From: Streptomyces sp. TRM49041 | Lineage (GTDB): Bacteria; Actinomycetota; Actinomycetes; Streptomycetales; Streptomycetaceae | Direction of reading: 5' to 3' | DNA length: 64,000 nt | NCBI RefSeq assembly: GCF_008271805.1 | Contig: NZ_VSRY01000016.1 | Coordinates: forward strand, 1 to 64,000 | Shown here: positions 45,018 to 54,327 of the stretch, piece by piece | How positions within the stretch are numbered: position 1 is the first letter of the stretch | How the letters are laid out: every line of letters starts with the position of its first letter | Position numbers and translations under genes: made by a program | The notes under the pieces: generated by a model | Told to the model about the DNA's origin: nothing | The model's database searches: none | The model's input: only the letters and a program-made list of their open reading frames with translations

Positions 45018-46622
45018 TCAGTCGAGGAGCGTTCCCCTGTCCCGGCGGTACGTGGCGATCAGCGCGAGACACAGCGCGGCGATCGCCACTCGGCCGGTGG
45101 CCTGGAGGAGTGGGCCGCGGACGAGGATGAAGGAGTAGCCCGCGAGCAGCGGGGCGGTGATCAGCAGCAGACTGCCGGGGGGCGAGCCGCGGACGGCGCG
45201 GCGGGCGACCCGGCGGTCGACGCGGGCGGCGGCGTACCCGACGGCCGCCATGCCCATGGTCATGCCGACCGGCCCGAAGTCGATCCACAGTTCGGCCCAC
45301 ACCGGCGACGACAGGTTGGTGTTGACGGCGCCCATCCACTCGCCCACCGTCACACCCGTGTCCGAGGGCTTGTCGGGCCAGACCGAGCGCGGTACGGCGA
45401 ACAGCAGCGAACCGGCCAGCTGGTAGCCGTAGGAGTGTCCCTGCCCGGACTCCACGTAGGTGATCGTGTTGGCGAACATGCCGACCTGGTCGTAGTCCTT
45501 GAGCGCCAGCGGCTCCAGGAACGACGTGGTCTCGATCTGCCGGGTGTTGTTCTCGTCGTACCGGAACCGGTCCGCGAACGGGAAGACGAGCAGCGCGACG
45601 ACCACCCCGACGGTCAGCGACATCCGGTACATGGCTGCACTCACCGGGAACGCCGTGAACAGCAGGGCGAACAGCACCGTGAGGAACCAGTAACGCGGAT
45701 TGGAGACGGGGTTGTTCACGATGGCGTTCAGGACGAGGAGGGCGCCGAACACCGCCACGACCGACCAGGTGCGGCGGGCCCGCCGCGAGGTGACGAGCCA
45801 CCGGGTGTAGACGAGCAGTGCGATCAGCGGCGGCACGGTGCCGAAGCCGCGCAGGAACGCCTGTCCCGCCTGGGAGCCGTCGCCGGAGACACCCGCCTCC
45901 TCGATACCGGCGATGATCTCCTGACGGCTGCTGAAGAAGACTGCGGGGCCGCCCAGTTTGACGATGAGGAGGCCGCCGCAGGCGAAGGCGGCCACGGCCA
46001 GCAGCAGAAGGCGCCCGCGGTGGATCAGCAGCGGCCGCATGGCGGGCCCGGCCCCGGCGGGCCCGCGCTCGCCCGCCCCGGACCCGCCCGTCGGGCGGGG
46101 CGCCTCCCCGCGGGTGCGGCGGTGCAGGAGCGGCCGGTAGCGGGCGAGCAGCGCCCCCACGTCGAAGGCGAAGCAGCCGAGGAGCACGAGGGAGACGGCC
46201 TGGACGAGGTCTTCCCGGGGGCCCACGACCGGGGTCGGCACCCGGCCGATGACCGCCTGGGCGAGCGGGGCGACGCCCATCGCCATGTAGCAGAACATCC
46301 AGAACGTCGCCTGCAGCAGCTTGCGGCGGGTGGTGAGGACCATCGCCGAGAGCCGTACGCCGCAGTACACGGTGAGGACGACCTGCAGCCAGAACGCCGC
46401 GTCCCTCGGCCCCTCACCCGGCTGGGAGATCACCACGAGCGGCAGGAAGCACGACAGTCCGAGCACCAGCGGGACGGCCAGCGCCCGGGAGAGCAGGGTG
46501 CGCGGCGCGAACGGCGGCGGCAGCTGGACGGCGACGCCGGACTTGCCGGGGCTGCCGGACCTGCCGGGCGTCCCGGACGCAGTCCCGGACGTACGTATGC
46601 CGGGCGTGGTGTCGGCCGTCAC
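45018..46622 (-). CDS. O-antigen polymerase (Wzy)-like membrane protein
   Basis: A 534-aa protein with about 11-12 hydrophobic helices and a large extracytoplasmic loop between late helices, as in Wzy polymerases. SYGYQLAGSLLFAVPRSVWPDKP and GEWMGAVNTNLSSPVWAE, followed by ELWIDFGPVGM, are typical of the family's long loop and last helices. It would polymerise repeat units outside the membrane. Start GTG at 46622 with GGGGG upstream; the ATG-like start at 46667 is less likely. Convergent with the flippase gene (7 bp apart). Confidence 0.8.
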   Translation of the reverse strand: MTADTTPGIRTSGTASGTPGRSGSPGKSGVAVQLPPPFAPRTLLSRALAVPLVLGLSCFLPLVVISQPGEGPRDAAFWLQVVLTVYCGVRLSAMVLTTRRKLLQATFWMFCYMAMGVAPLAQAVIGRVPTPVVGPREDLVQAVSLVLLGCFAFDVGALLARYRPLLHRRTRGEAPRPTGGSGAGERGPAGAGPAMRPLLIHRGRLLLLAVAAFACGGLLIVKLGGPAVFFSSRQEIIAGIEEAGVSGDGSQAGQAFLRGFGTVPPLIALLVYTRWLVTSRRARRTWSVVAVFGALLVLNAIVNNPVSNPRYWFLTVLFALLFTAFPVSAAMYRMSLTVGVVVALLVFPFADRFRYDENNTRQIETTSFLEPLALKDYDQVGMFANTITYVESGQGHSYGYQLAGSLLFAVPRSVWPDKPSDTGVTVGEWMGAVNTNLSSPVWAELWIDFGPVGMTMGMAAVGYAAARVDRRVARRAVRGSPPGSLLLITAPLLAGYSFILVRGPLLQATGRVAIAALCLALIATYRRDRGTLLD

Positions 46623-46758
46623 TCTGAAACCCCCCGTCGCCCCGCTTCCGGGCAGTGTAGCGAGCACGGCGCGATGTGACCTGTGATGTCGGCGTGACGC
46701 GGGTTAGCCTGGGGCGCGTTCCGCATTACGGGCACAGGCACAGGGGGGAGTCCGGCGC

Positions 46759-47298
46759 ATGCGCGACCTGTCCGCATTCACGCTGGCCGGGTACGACAAG
46801 GGCCGCGGCAGGCTGACGCAGGCGCTGTGGTTCGCCGTGCTCAACCTGGTGTTCATGGCCTGGTGGTGCCCGGCCCGGCTCCGGGTGGCGCTGCTGCGCG
46901 CGTTCGGCGCGACGATCGGCGAGAACGTGCTGATACGGCACCGGGTCCGCGTCCTGTGGCCGTGGAAGCTGACGATCGGCGACCACTCCTGGATCGGCGA
47001 GGGCGCCTGGCTGCTCAATCTGGAGCCGGTCACGATCGGCGCCCAGGTGTGCGTCTCGCAGGAGGCCCTGCTGTGCACGGGCAGCCACGACCACCGCGCG
47101 GCCGACTTCCGTTACCGCAACGCGCCCATCGCGGTGGAGGACGGCGCCTGGATCGCCACCCGCGCAACCGTGCTCGCGGGCACGCGCGTGGGACGCCACG
47201 CGGTCGTCGCCGCCGGCGCCGTCCTCCACCGGGACCTCCCCGAACTGACCCTGCACACGGCGGACGGCACGCGCCGCCCGGTCAAGGAGCCGATGTGA
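46759..47298 (+). CDS. WcaF-like acyltransferase (left-handed beta-helix)
   Basis: A 179-aa hexapeptide-repeat acetyltransferase of the LbH/WcaF type. FAVLNLVFMAWWCPARLRVALLR is the amphipathic N-terminal helix region. FGATIGENVLIRHRVRVLWPWKLTIGDH begins the beta-helix, and TGSHDHRAADFRYRNAPI contains the catalytic His loop. It would acetylate a sugar of the repeat unit using acetyl-CoA. ATG at 46759 with GGGGGGAG upstream. It overlaps the next glycosyltransferase by 4 bp. Confidence 0.88.
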   Translation: MRDLSAFTLAGYDKGRGRLTQALWFAVLNLVFMAWWCPARLRVALLRAFGATIGENVLIRHRVRVLWPWKLTIGDHSWIGEGAWLLNLEPVTIGAQVCVSQEALLCTGSHDHRAADFRYRNAPIAVEDGAWIATRATVLAGTRVGRHAVVAAGAVLHRDLPELTLHTADGTRRPVKEPM

Positions 47299-48452
47299 GC
47301 GCCCCCATGAGTGCCGCGCCCCTGCGCGTCCTGCACGCCGTCACCCTGCACTCCCCCACCGGCGCCTTCGGCGGCCCGGTCCGGGTCGCCCTCAACCTCG
47401 CGCACGGGCTGCGCGAACGGGGCCACATGCCCCGGCTGCTCGCCCTGGCCGACGGCTTCGGCGCCACATTGCCCACCGATGTCGAGGGCGTCCCCGCCCG
47501 GCTCCATCCCGCCCGGCGGCTGCTGCCGCTCGGCTTCAGCGGCATCACGTCCCCCGCCCTGCTGGCCGAGGCGGGGCGGCTCGTGCGCGGCGCGGACGTC
47601 GTCCACGTGCACCTCGCCCGCGATCTGGTGACACTGCCCGTGGCCCTCGCCGCGCTGCGCGCCCGGGTTCCGCTGGTGCTCCAGACGCACGGCATGGTCG
47701 ACCCCAGCGAGAAGCTCCTCGCGAAGGTGCTCGACGCGCTGGCCGTGCGGCGGGTCCTGCGCGGCGCCTCGGCGGTCCTGCACCTGACCGCCCACGAGCG
47801 GCGCGGCCTGGACGCCGTCCTCGGTGCTCCGTCGGCCAACGCCGTGCCCCTCGTCAACGGGGTGCCGCGGCAGAGCGCGCGCCCGGCGCCGGACGGCCCG
47901 CCGAGGATCCTGTACGCGGCCCGGCTGCAGGCCCGCAAACGACCGTGCGACTTCGTGGCGGCCGCTCCGGAGATCCTGCGCCGCCACCCCGACGCCCGCT
48001 TCGTGCTCGCGGGCCCCGACGAGGGCGAACTGGCCTCCGTGCAGAGCCTGATCGACGAACTCGGGCTGCGGGACCGGTTCAGCTGCCCCGGCGCGCTGAG
48101 CGCGGCGGAGGTGCTCGCCGAGCTGCGGCGGGCGCACGTCTACGTACTGCCGTCGGTGGACGAGCCGTTCCCCATGTCGGTGCTGGAGTCGCTGTCCGTG
48201 GGCACTCCGGCCGTCGTGACCGTCTCCAACGGGCTGGCCGCCGCCGTACGGGACGCCGGCGCCGGACGGGTCGTCGAGAACGCGGCCGGTCTCCCGGCCG
48301 CCGTCTGCGAGCTGCTGGAGCCGGAGACGGCGGAGAAGGCGTCGGCGGCGGCGCACGCGCTGGCCTGCTCCGCCTTCTCCATGGAGGCGGTGGTGGACGA
48401 CCTGCTCAAGGTCTACGGCGAGGCGGTGGGTCAGGCCCGCGCCCAGGCGTAG
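47295..48452 (+). CDS. Glycosyltransferase family 4 protein
   Basis: A 385-aa GT-B enzyme. LHAVTLHSPTGAFGGPVRVALNLAHGL is the N-terminal acceptor domain start, ILYAARLQARKRP opens the C-terminal domain, and VYVLPSVDEPFPMSVLESLSVGTPAVVT is the GT4 EX7E-type donor site (PFPMSVLES). The GTG at 47295 overlaps the WcaF-like stop by 4 bp. Donor and acceptor unknown. The last 22 bp overlap the convergent lipoprotein gene. Confidence 0.88.
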   Translation: MSAPMSAAPLRVLHAVTLHSPTGAFGGPVRVALNLAHGLRERGHMPRLLALADGFGATLPTDVEGVPARLHPARRLLPLGFSGITSPALLAEAGRLVRGADVVHVHLARDLVTLPVALAALRARVPLVLQTHGMVDPSEKLLAKVLDALAVRRVLRGASAVLHLTAHERRGLDAVLGAPSANAVPLVNGVPRQSARPAPDGPPRILYAARLQARKRPCDFVAAAPEILRRHPDARFVLAGPDEGELASVQSLIDELGLRDRFSCPGALSAAEVLAELRRAHVYVLPSVDEPFPMSVLESLSVGTPAVVTVSNGLAAAVRDAGAGRVVENAAGLPAAVCELLEPETAEKASAAAHALACSAFSMEAVVDDLLKVYGEAVGQARAQA

Positions 48453-49132
48453 CAGCCGGAGGACACGAACCGGGCGGCGCCGGACGGGATCGTCAGGGTG
48501 TGCCGGTCGGCTCCGCCGGGGGCGGGTCCGGCGGCCAGTTCCCCGCCCTTGGCGTCGGTGACCTGCCATGTGCAGTCGGGGCCGGCCGACAGGGTCCGGT
48601 AGCGGCCGGGGGCCGGGGTGCTGTGGGTGCCGTCCGGATAGCCGCCCTTGGCCGCGTCGAGCACCGGCCGCTGTTCGGGGCAGAGATGGGCGACGGCGTC
48701 GGCGGCGTCGCGGATCTGCCCGGCGATGATCGCGGCGACGGCCGCGTCCTTGTCGTGCTTGGCGGTGCGTGCGATCCGCTGGCAGGACTCCTTGCCGACG
48801 TCCAGCACGGCGGCGGGTTCGACGGACTCGGGCACCCGCCCGCTCAGGTACTTCTTCTCCTGCTCGGTGAAGGAGCCCGTCGCGGGCTTGAGGTCGGAGT
48901 CCGGCCGTACGGGTCCGGCCGGCGTGCTCTTCGACGGCGCCGGGCCGTCGTCGGCGGTGGCCTTCTCCTGTTCCTCGGCGAGCCGCTCGGCCGCCGAGAG
49001 GGTGGGGGCGGAGGCCGACGGGGCGGCGGCCCCGGTCGCTTCGCCCGTGTCGCCCGAGGAGCAGCCCGTCATGGTGAGCACCGCCGCCAGCAGCAGCGAG
49101 GCCGCGGCGGGACGCCGGAGGTGGGTACGCAT
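48431..49132 (-). CDS. Putative lipoprotein
   Basis: A 233-aa lipoprotein. The lipobox LTMTGC has the lipidated Cys at 24, followed by a Ser/Ala/Thr-rich linker (25-80). The mature domain has two Cys and a Trp (CTWQVTDAKGGEL, SSGCYAWARA) and an LCPEQRPVLDAAKGGYPDGTHS segment. Function unknown. The ATG at 49132 is chosen because AGGAG precedes it, over the ATG at 49150. Its 3' end overlaps the convergent glycosyltransferase gene. It lies 70 bp downstream of the large secreted protein gene on the same strand. Confidence 0.75.
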   Translation of the reverse strand: MRTHLRRPAAASLLLAAVLTMTGCSSGDTGEATGAAAPSASAPTLSAAERLAEEQEKATADDGPAPSKSTPAGPVRPDSDLKPATGSFTEQEKKYLSGRVPESVEPAAVLDVGKESCQRIARTAKHDKDAAVAAIIAGQIRDAADAVAHLCPEQRPVLDAAKGGYPDGTHSTPAPGRYRTLSAGPDCTWQVTDAKGGELAAGPAPGGADRHTLTIPSGAARFVSSGCYAWARA

Positions 49133-49202
49133 CTGTTGCTCCTGATCCATGGTTCCCGCAGTGGTGGGGGCGGCGCCGTGGCACCGCCCCCACCACCACG
49201 GC

Positions 49203-51929
49203 CTACTTCGGCGAGAACGTGAGGATGAGCCTGGGCGTTTCGCCCGACGCGGCCGCCTCGCTGGACCACAGCCACAGCGAGTCCGTGCCGTCGGCCGTCA
49301 GCGCGAGGCTGTACTCACCGCCCAGGGCCGCGCCGACGGCGGCCTTGTCCAGCTGCACCGAGGCGTTCGTGCTCGCGCCCGTCGGCGGGGTGAGCGTGCC
49401 GAGCGACTGGTCGCCGAGGGACGGCTTGGTCGCGTACGTGACCTCGCTCTCCGACCAGGCGCCGGTGACCGGACGGATCCGCACCGGGTCGGCCGAGCCC
49501 GCGTACGACGACGAGTCGGTCCGCACCTCCAGGGCCGCGCCGACGAGCTGTGTCCCGGCGGGCGCGGCGGGCAGCGAGAAGCGGAGGTACGTCTCGTACG
49601 CGGACGTGCCGCGCACCGCGAGGGAGGTGGAGGAGCCGTAGTTGCTCCCCGCCGCTCCCGCGTTGACGTAGGTGTCTCCGGTGGGCTGCACCGTGGTGAC
49701 GGTGTCGCCCTGCTGGGACGCGAGCGCGTAGTGGGTGGCCACCTGGTCGCCGGTGAGCGCGGTCGGGTAGACGGCGGTCTCGTCGAGCTGCCCGGCGAAG
49801 TAGTTGCTCGACGGGCGGGACGGCCAGCTGCCGATGTTGTCGCCGCCGATGTGCCAGTAGCCCGCGTACTTCTCGTGTCCGGAGTAGGTGTTGCCACCGA
49901 TCCGCCGGCCGTCGACGTAGAGGGTCATGCCGCCGGGGCCCTGGGTGCCGACGACGTGGTGCCACTTGCCGTCGTTGTAGGAGGACCAGGTGGAGAGGTA
50001 GCGTGCCCGGCCGTCGTAGGCACCGAAGTACAACTGCCCCCAGTTGTTCATGTAGATGTGCTTGTCGTACCGACTGCTGTTGCGGGTGGTGTTGTTCCCG
50101 AAGCCGATCAGCTTGCCGCCGCGGTTCGTGGTGGTCTTGAACCAGGTCTCGACGGTGTACGCGTCGCCGACCGTGACACGGCGGTCGCCGTACACCTTGT
50201 CGTTGGAGCCGTCGAAGCCGAACGCCTTGCTGCCGCCCGCGACCGCTGCCGGGGCCTGGTCGTGCGCGGGGCCGCCGGACTCGAGACCGCTCAGGTCGCC
50301 CGTGGACGAGTCGGCCACATAGGGGCCGGCCGTGTCGTCGTAGCGCAGGTACATGCCCGCGCCGTCGGCGATGACCGCCGAGGCGTACGGCTCCGGGGAC
50401 ACCGCCACCGTGGCGGTGGCCGTGGCGGAGAGCCCGCTGACGTTGCCCGCGCCGTCCGTGGCGGTCACGCGGTAGGAGTGGGTGGTGCCGGGGGTCAGCC
50501 CGGTGTCGGTGAACGACGCCTGCGGGCGGTGCCACGGCAGCGACTCGGCGTTCAGCGTGGCGACCGGGGTGCCCGCACCGTCCCGGTAGACCCGGTAGGT
50601 CAGCCGGCTGTCGTCCAGGTCGAGGCTGGTGCGCCAGCGTACGTGCACCTCGCCCGACCGGACGCTCGCCGCGCTCGCCACCGGTGTGGTGGGCCGGCCG
50701 GTGTCACCGGTCGAGGCGAAGCGCGTCAGCCCCTGGGCGGGGGCGCCGTTGACCGTGGTGAACTCGCCGCCGGACCAGAGGTACTCGACGCCGTCCTTGG
50801 CCGCGACGGTCAGCACGCGCGGGCCGATGCCCTCGCCGATCCCGTCGTTGGTGTCGGGGAACCAGCCGAGCTTGCCCGTGGACGTGGTGGGCTGGGCCAG
50901 GAAGTGGTAGCGGCGCCCGTCGGCGAACTCGTTCTCGCTGGAGCAGTTGTGCGCGTGGGAGGCGCTGTACAGCACGCCCTTGTGGGACTCGACCGCCTGG
51001 GTCGCGCCGAGGCAGCTGTCCCGCCAGCGCTGTTCGAAGCCGTCCAGCTCCAGGGCGATGCGGCCGTCGAAGCCGCCGGTGCCCTCGTTGGCGGTGTAGA
51101 AGCCGGTGGCGTCGGTCTCGATGTCCTTGACCACCGAGCTGTTCATGATGAAGCCGGGATACGTCTTGGCCAGGGCGCCTGTCGTGGCGTCCACCACCGC
51201 GAGGGCGTGCGAACTGGCCCCGTTGACCCGGAAGAAGTCACCGCCGAGCAGGGCGTGCCGCCCGTCGGGCGTGAGCTCGATGGCGCGGCCGGGCTCGTCG
51301 GCGTCGGCCTTGAAGGGCCGTAGCGCCCCGCTCACGGCGTCGACCGCGGCGAACCGCTGCCGGGTCTCGCCGTTGACCTGGCCGAAGTCGCCTCCCGCGT
51401 ACACGGTGTCGTCGGTGACGGCGAGCGCGCGGACCGTCGCCGGGAAGGCGGCGTGGAAGCCGTCCTTGGGCGTGCAGGTGGCGACGTCGATGGCGGCCGC
51501 ACTGGACACCGGCTTCCCGTTGACCGCGCCGAAGTAGCCGCCGACGTACAGGGTCCGCTTGTCCGGGGAGACGGCCAGGGCCCGGACGGTGGCGGTGCCC
51601 GAGGAGACCGTGAAGGACAGTTCGCAGTCCGTGGGAGCGCCGGTCGCGGCGTCCAGCGCCACGAAGTTCAGCGCCTGCTGTGCGGTACCGGACGCGCCGT
51701 CCGGGGGCCGTACGGCGGAGAACGTACCACCGGCGAAGACCACGCCGTCGACCTGGGCGAGTGCCCAGACGATGCCGTTGGTCTGCCAGGTGGGAAGGTC
51801 GTCCGCGGTGAAGGCCACCGGCTCGGTGAGCGCGGCCGCGGGCGGGGCGGCGGCCGCCCCGATTCCGGCCGTCAGTCCGGCCGCCAGTGACAGGACGAGG
51901 GCAGCGTGCAGCCCTCTGGATCTCTTCAT
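49203..51929 (-). CDS. Large secreted multidomain protein: beta-propeller, FN3, LamG-like, DNRLRE
   Basis: A 908-aa exported protein. Signal peptide at about 1-35. The N-terminal half has delta-60-type propeller repeats (VFAGGTFSAV, LYVGGYFGAVNGKP, VYAGGDFGQVNGE, ALLGGDFFRVNG, LWSGGEFTTVNG). Next is an FN3 domain (TYRVYRDGAGTPV ... HSYRVTATDGAGNVSG), a LamG/concanavalin-like domain (YTVETWFKTTTNRGGKLIGF, WHHVVGTQGPGGMTLYVDGRR) and a C-terminal DNRLRE module (DTYVNAGAAGSNYGSSTSLAVRG). It is probably an extracellular carbohydrate-binding or adhesin-like protein. The ATG at 51929 is chosen. No sorting signal at the C-terminus. Confidence 0.83.
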   Translation of the reverse strand: MKRSRGLHAALVLSLAAGLTAGIGAAAAPPAAALTEPVAFTADDLPTWQTNGIVWALAQVDGVVFAGGTFSAVRPPDGASGTAQQALNFVALDAATGAPTDCELSFTVSSGTATVRALAVSPDKRTLYVGGYFGAVNGKPVSSAAAIDVATCTPKDGFHAAFPATVRALAVTDDTVYAGGDFGQVNGETRQRFAAVDAVSGALRPFKADADEPGRAIELTPDGRHALLGGDFFRVNGASSHALAVVDATTGALAKTYPGFIMNSSVVKDIETDATGFYTANEGTGGFDGRIALELDGFEQRWRDSCLGATQAVESHKGVLYSASHAHNCSSENEFADGRRYHFLAQPTTSTGKLGWFPDTNDGIGEGIGPRVLTVAAKDGVEYLWSGGEFTTVNGAPAQGLTRFASTGDTGRPTTPVASAASVRSGEVHVRWRTSLDLDDSRLTYRVYRDGAGTPVATLNAESLPWHRPQASFTDTGLTPGTTHSYRVTATDGAGNVSGLSATATATVAVSPEPYASAVIADGAGMYLRYDDTAGPYVADSSTGDLSGLESGGPAHDQAPAAVAGGSKAFGFDGSNDKVYGDRRVTVGDAYTVETWFKTTTNRGGKLIGFGNNTTRNSSRYDKHIYMNNWGQLYFGAYDGRARYLSTWSSYNDGKWHHVVGTQGPGGMTLYVDGRRIGGNTYSGHEKYAGYWHIGGDNIGSWPSRPSSNYFAGQLDETAVYPTALTGDQVATHYALASQQGDTVTTVQPTGDTYVNAGAAGSNYGSSTSLAVRGTSAYETYLRFSLPAAPAGTQLVGAALEVRTDSSSYAGSADPVRIRPVTGAWSESEVTYATKPSLGDQSLGTLTPPTGASTNASVQLDKAAVGAALGGEYSLALTADGTDSLWLWSSEAAASGETPRLILTFSPK

Positions 51930-52146
51930 GTACCCCCCAAGACCGGAAACGTCTTGCGCTGTGGGCGCCCGTTCGGCGCGGTTCCGGGCGCCTGGTCTGG
52001 TCACCCGATCATATGAATGAGCCGTAGAGTAACGGCTGTCCGGCCATTTCTGGCCAACTACGCGAAAAATTCCGGTCCTTCTCTGTCCCCGGTTCTCAGC
52101 GGTCTCGGCGGCCTCGGCGGTCTCCGACCGCGGCGTTCTCCGGTCC

Positions 52147-53160
52147 TCAGCGGTCCACGCGGACCGCTGTGCCCGCCAGTTCGTCCCGCACCTGGCGGAT
52201 GTCGGCGTCGACCATGATCCGGGCGAGGTCGTCCACCCGCACCTCGGGCTTCCAGCCCAGCAGCCGCTCGGCCTTGCTCGCGTCGCCGATCAGGGCGTCG
52301 ACCTCGCTGGGGCGCTCGTACTTGGCGTCGTACCTGACGTGCTCCCGCCAGTCGAGGTCCGCGTGGCCGAAGGCCGTCTCCAGGAACTGCCGGACGGTGG
52401 CCGCTACGCCGGTGGCGACGACGTAGTCGGTCGGCTCGTCCTGCTGGAGCATCCGCCACATCGCGTCGACGTACTCGGGGGCGTACCCCCAGTCCCGCAC
52501 CGCGTCCAGATTGCCGAGGTAGAGCTCGCTCTGCAGCCCCGCCTTGATCCGGGCCACCGCTCGGGTGATCTTGCGAGTGACGAAGGTCTCGCCGCGGCGC
52601 GGCGACTCATGGTTGAAGAGGATGCCGTTCACCGCGTACATCCCGTACGCCTCGCGGTAGTTGACGGTCGCCCAGTATCCGTAGACCTTGGCGACGCCGT
52701 ACGGGCTGCGCGGGTGGAAGGGCGTCATCTCGTTCTGCGGGGGCGGGGTCGCGCCGAACATCTCCGACGACGACGCCTGGTAGACGCGGGTGTCGATACC
52801 GGAGGCGCGCACCGCCTCCAGGAGCCGCAGCGCACCGAGCCCGGTGACGTCACCCGTGTAGAGGGGCGCGTCGAAGGAGACCCGGACATGGGACTGGGCG
52901 CCCAGGTTGTAGACCTCGTCGGGGCGTATGTCGCGCAGCAGGTTCACCAGCGCCACGCCGTCGGACAGGTCGGCGTGGTGCAGCACGAACGACCTGCCGC
53001 TCTCCTGCGGCCCCTGGTAGATGTGGTCGATGCGCTCGGTGTTGAAGGTGGAGGACCTGCGCACAAGGCCGTGCACCGTGTACCCCTTGGACAGCAGCAG
53101 CTCCGACAGGTACGAGCCGTCCTGCCCGGTGACCCCCGTGATCAACGCGGTCCTGCTCAT
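52147..53160 (-). CDS. gmd: GDP-mannose 4,6-dehydratase
   Basis: A 337-aa extended short-chain dehydrogenase. [19 protein letters not shown] is the NAD(P)-binding GxxGxx[39 protein letters not shown], YxxxK in [10 protein letters not shown] and [18 protein letters not shown] are Gmd-diagnostic. It converts GDP-mannose to GDP-4-keto-6-deoxymannose, the precursor of GDP-fucose. The ATG at 53160 is preferred because GGAGGAG lies a good distance upstream. It is divergent from fcl, which catalyses the next steps. Confidence 0.96.
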   Translation of the reverse strand: MSRTALITGVTGQDGSYLSELLLSKGYTVHGLVRRSSTFNTERIDHIYQGPQESGRSFVLHHADLSDGVALVNLLRDIRPDEVYNLGAQSHVRVSFDAPLYTGDVTGLGALRLLEAVRASGIDTRVYQASSSEMFGATPPPQNEMTPFHPRSPYGVAKVYGYWATVNYREAYGMYAVNGILFNHESPRRGETFVTRKITRAVARIKAGLQSELYLGNLDAVRDWGYAPEYVDAMWRMLQQDEPTDYVVATGVAATVRQFLETAFGHADLDWREHVRYDAKYERPSEVDALIGDASKAERLLGWKPEVRVDDLARIMVDADIRQVRDELAGTAVRVDR

Positions 53161-53247
53161 GTGTGGCATCTCCTCCCGGACGAGCCGGGCACCGGCCCCG
53201 TCCGCAGCGTTTCCGGCGTTCTCTTGCGATATGTACTGAAGTTTCGG

Positions 53248-53278
53248 CCAGGGGCGGGGGCCACGCCCCCGCTCCTGG
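53248..53278. promoter_or_regulatory. 14-bp hairpin immediately before the fcl start
   Basis: Arms 53248-53261 and 53265-53278 form a 14-bp stem (one G-T wobble) with a 3-nt loop, ending 1 nt before the upstream in-frame ATG at 53280. It would hide the ribosome-binding region. It could be attenuation, RNA protection, or a terminator for transcription entering from the fcl side. Confidence 0.55.
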
Positions 53279-53291
53279 CATGATCCGGCTC

Positions 53292-54311
53292 ATGACCGAC
53301 TCGCAGGCGGCGCCGCCGCCCTTCACCCAGTCGTCGCCGCTTCTGCCGCGGCGGGCCCGGATATTCGTCGCCGGCCACCGTGGCCTCGTGGGCTCCGCGA
53401 TGGTCCGGCGGCTGACCGCCGACGGCCACGAGGTGATCACTCGGGACCGCTCGGCACTCGACCTCCGCGATGCCGACGGCACCGCCGCGTTCCTGGCTGA
53501 CGCGCGGCCCGACGCCGTGGTCCTGGCCGCGGCCAAGGTCGGCGGCATCCTCGCCAACAGCACCCGGCCCGTCGAGTTCCTCGAGGACAATCTGCGGATC
53601 CAGCTCAGCGTGATCGCGGGAGCGCACGCCGCCGGTGTCCGGCGGCTGCTGTTCCTCGGCTCCTCCTGCATCTACCCCAAGCACGCGCCGCAGCCCATCC
53701 GCGAGGACGCGCTGCTGACCGGCCCGCTGGAGCCCACCAACGAGCCCTACGCGCTGGCGAAGATCGCCGGGATCTGCCAGGTCCAGTCGTACCGGCGGCA
53801 GTTCGGCGCCGCGTACATCTCGGCCATGCCGACCAATCTGTACGGGCCCGGCGACAACTTCGACCTGGAGACCTCCCATGTCCTCCCGGCGCTGGTCCGC
53901 CGCTTCCACGAGGCGCGCGAGACCGGCCGGGACGAGGTGACGCTGTGGGGCTCGGGCACTCCGCGACGTGAGTTCCTGCACGTCGACGACCTGGCGGACG
54001 CCTGCGTGACGCTGCTGGCCGGATACGACGGTGACGCGCCGGTCAACGTGGGCTGCGGGCAGGACCTGACCATCAGGGAACTCGCCGAGACCGTCGCCCA
54101 GGTGACGGGGTTCACCGGCCGGATCACCTGGGACACCACGAAGCCGGACGGGACGCCCCGCAAGCTCCTGGACGTGTCCCGCCTGACGTCGCTCGGCTGG
54201 AAGCCCCGCATCGCGCTGCGGGACGGCATCGCGTCGACATACGCCTGGTGGCTGGCCCAGCGGGCAGGCGGAGGCCCGGTGGACGGCCCGGGGGCGGTCA
54301 CGCGTTACTGA
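53292..54311 (+). CDS. fcl: GDP-L-fucose synthase (GDP-4-keto-6-deoxymannose epimerase/reductase)
   Basis: A 339-aa extended SDR. IFVAGHRGLVGSAMVRRL (NADP binding), FLGSSCIYPKHAPQPI, YALAKIAGI (YxxxK) and the C-terminal WGSGTPRREFLHVDDLADA are the Fcl signature set. It performs 3,5-epimerisation and reduction to GDP-L-fucose. The start may be ATG 53280 or 53292; neither has a clear Shine-Dalgarno, and a strong hairpin ends just before 53280. It is divergent from gmd (about 120-130 bp). Convergent with the initiating sugar transferase gene. Confidence 0.94.
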   Translation: MTDSQAAPPPFTQSSPLLPRRARIFVAGHRGLVGSAMVRRLTADGHEVITRDRSALDLRDADGTAAFLADARPDAVVLAAAKVGGILANSTRPVEFLEDNLRIQLSVIAGAHAAGVRRLLFLGSSCIYPKHAPQPIREDALLTGPLEPTNEPYALAKIAGICQVQSYRRQFGAAYISAMPTNLYGPGDNFDLETSHVLPALVRRFHEARETGRDEVTLWGSGTPRREFLHVDDLADACVTLLAGYDGDAPVNVGCGQDLTIRELAETVAQVTGFTGRITWDTTKPDGTPRKLLDVSRLTSLGWKPRIALRDGIASTYAWWLAQRAGGGPVDGPGAVTRY

Positions 54312-54327
54312 CCCCGCCATTCGAGCC

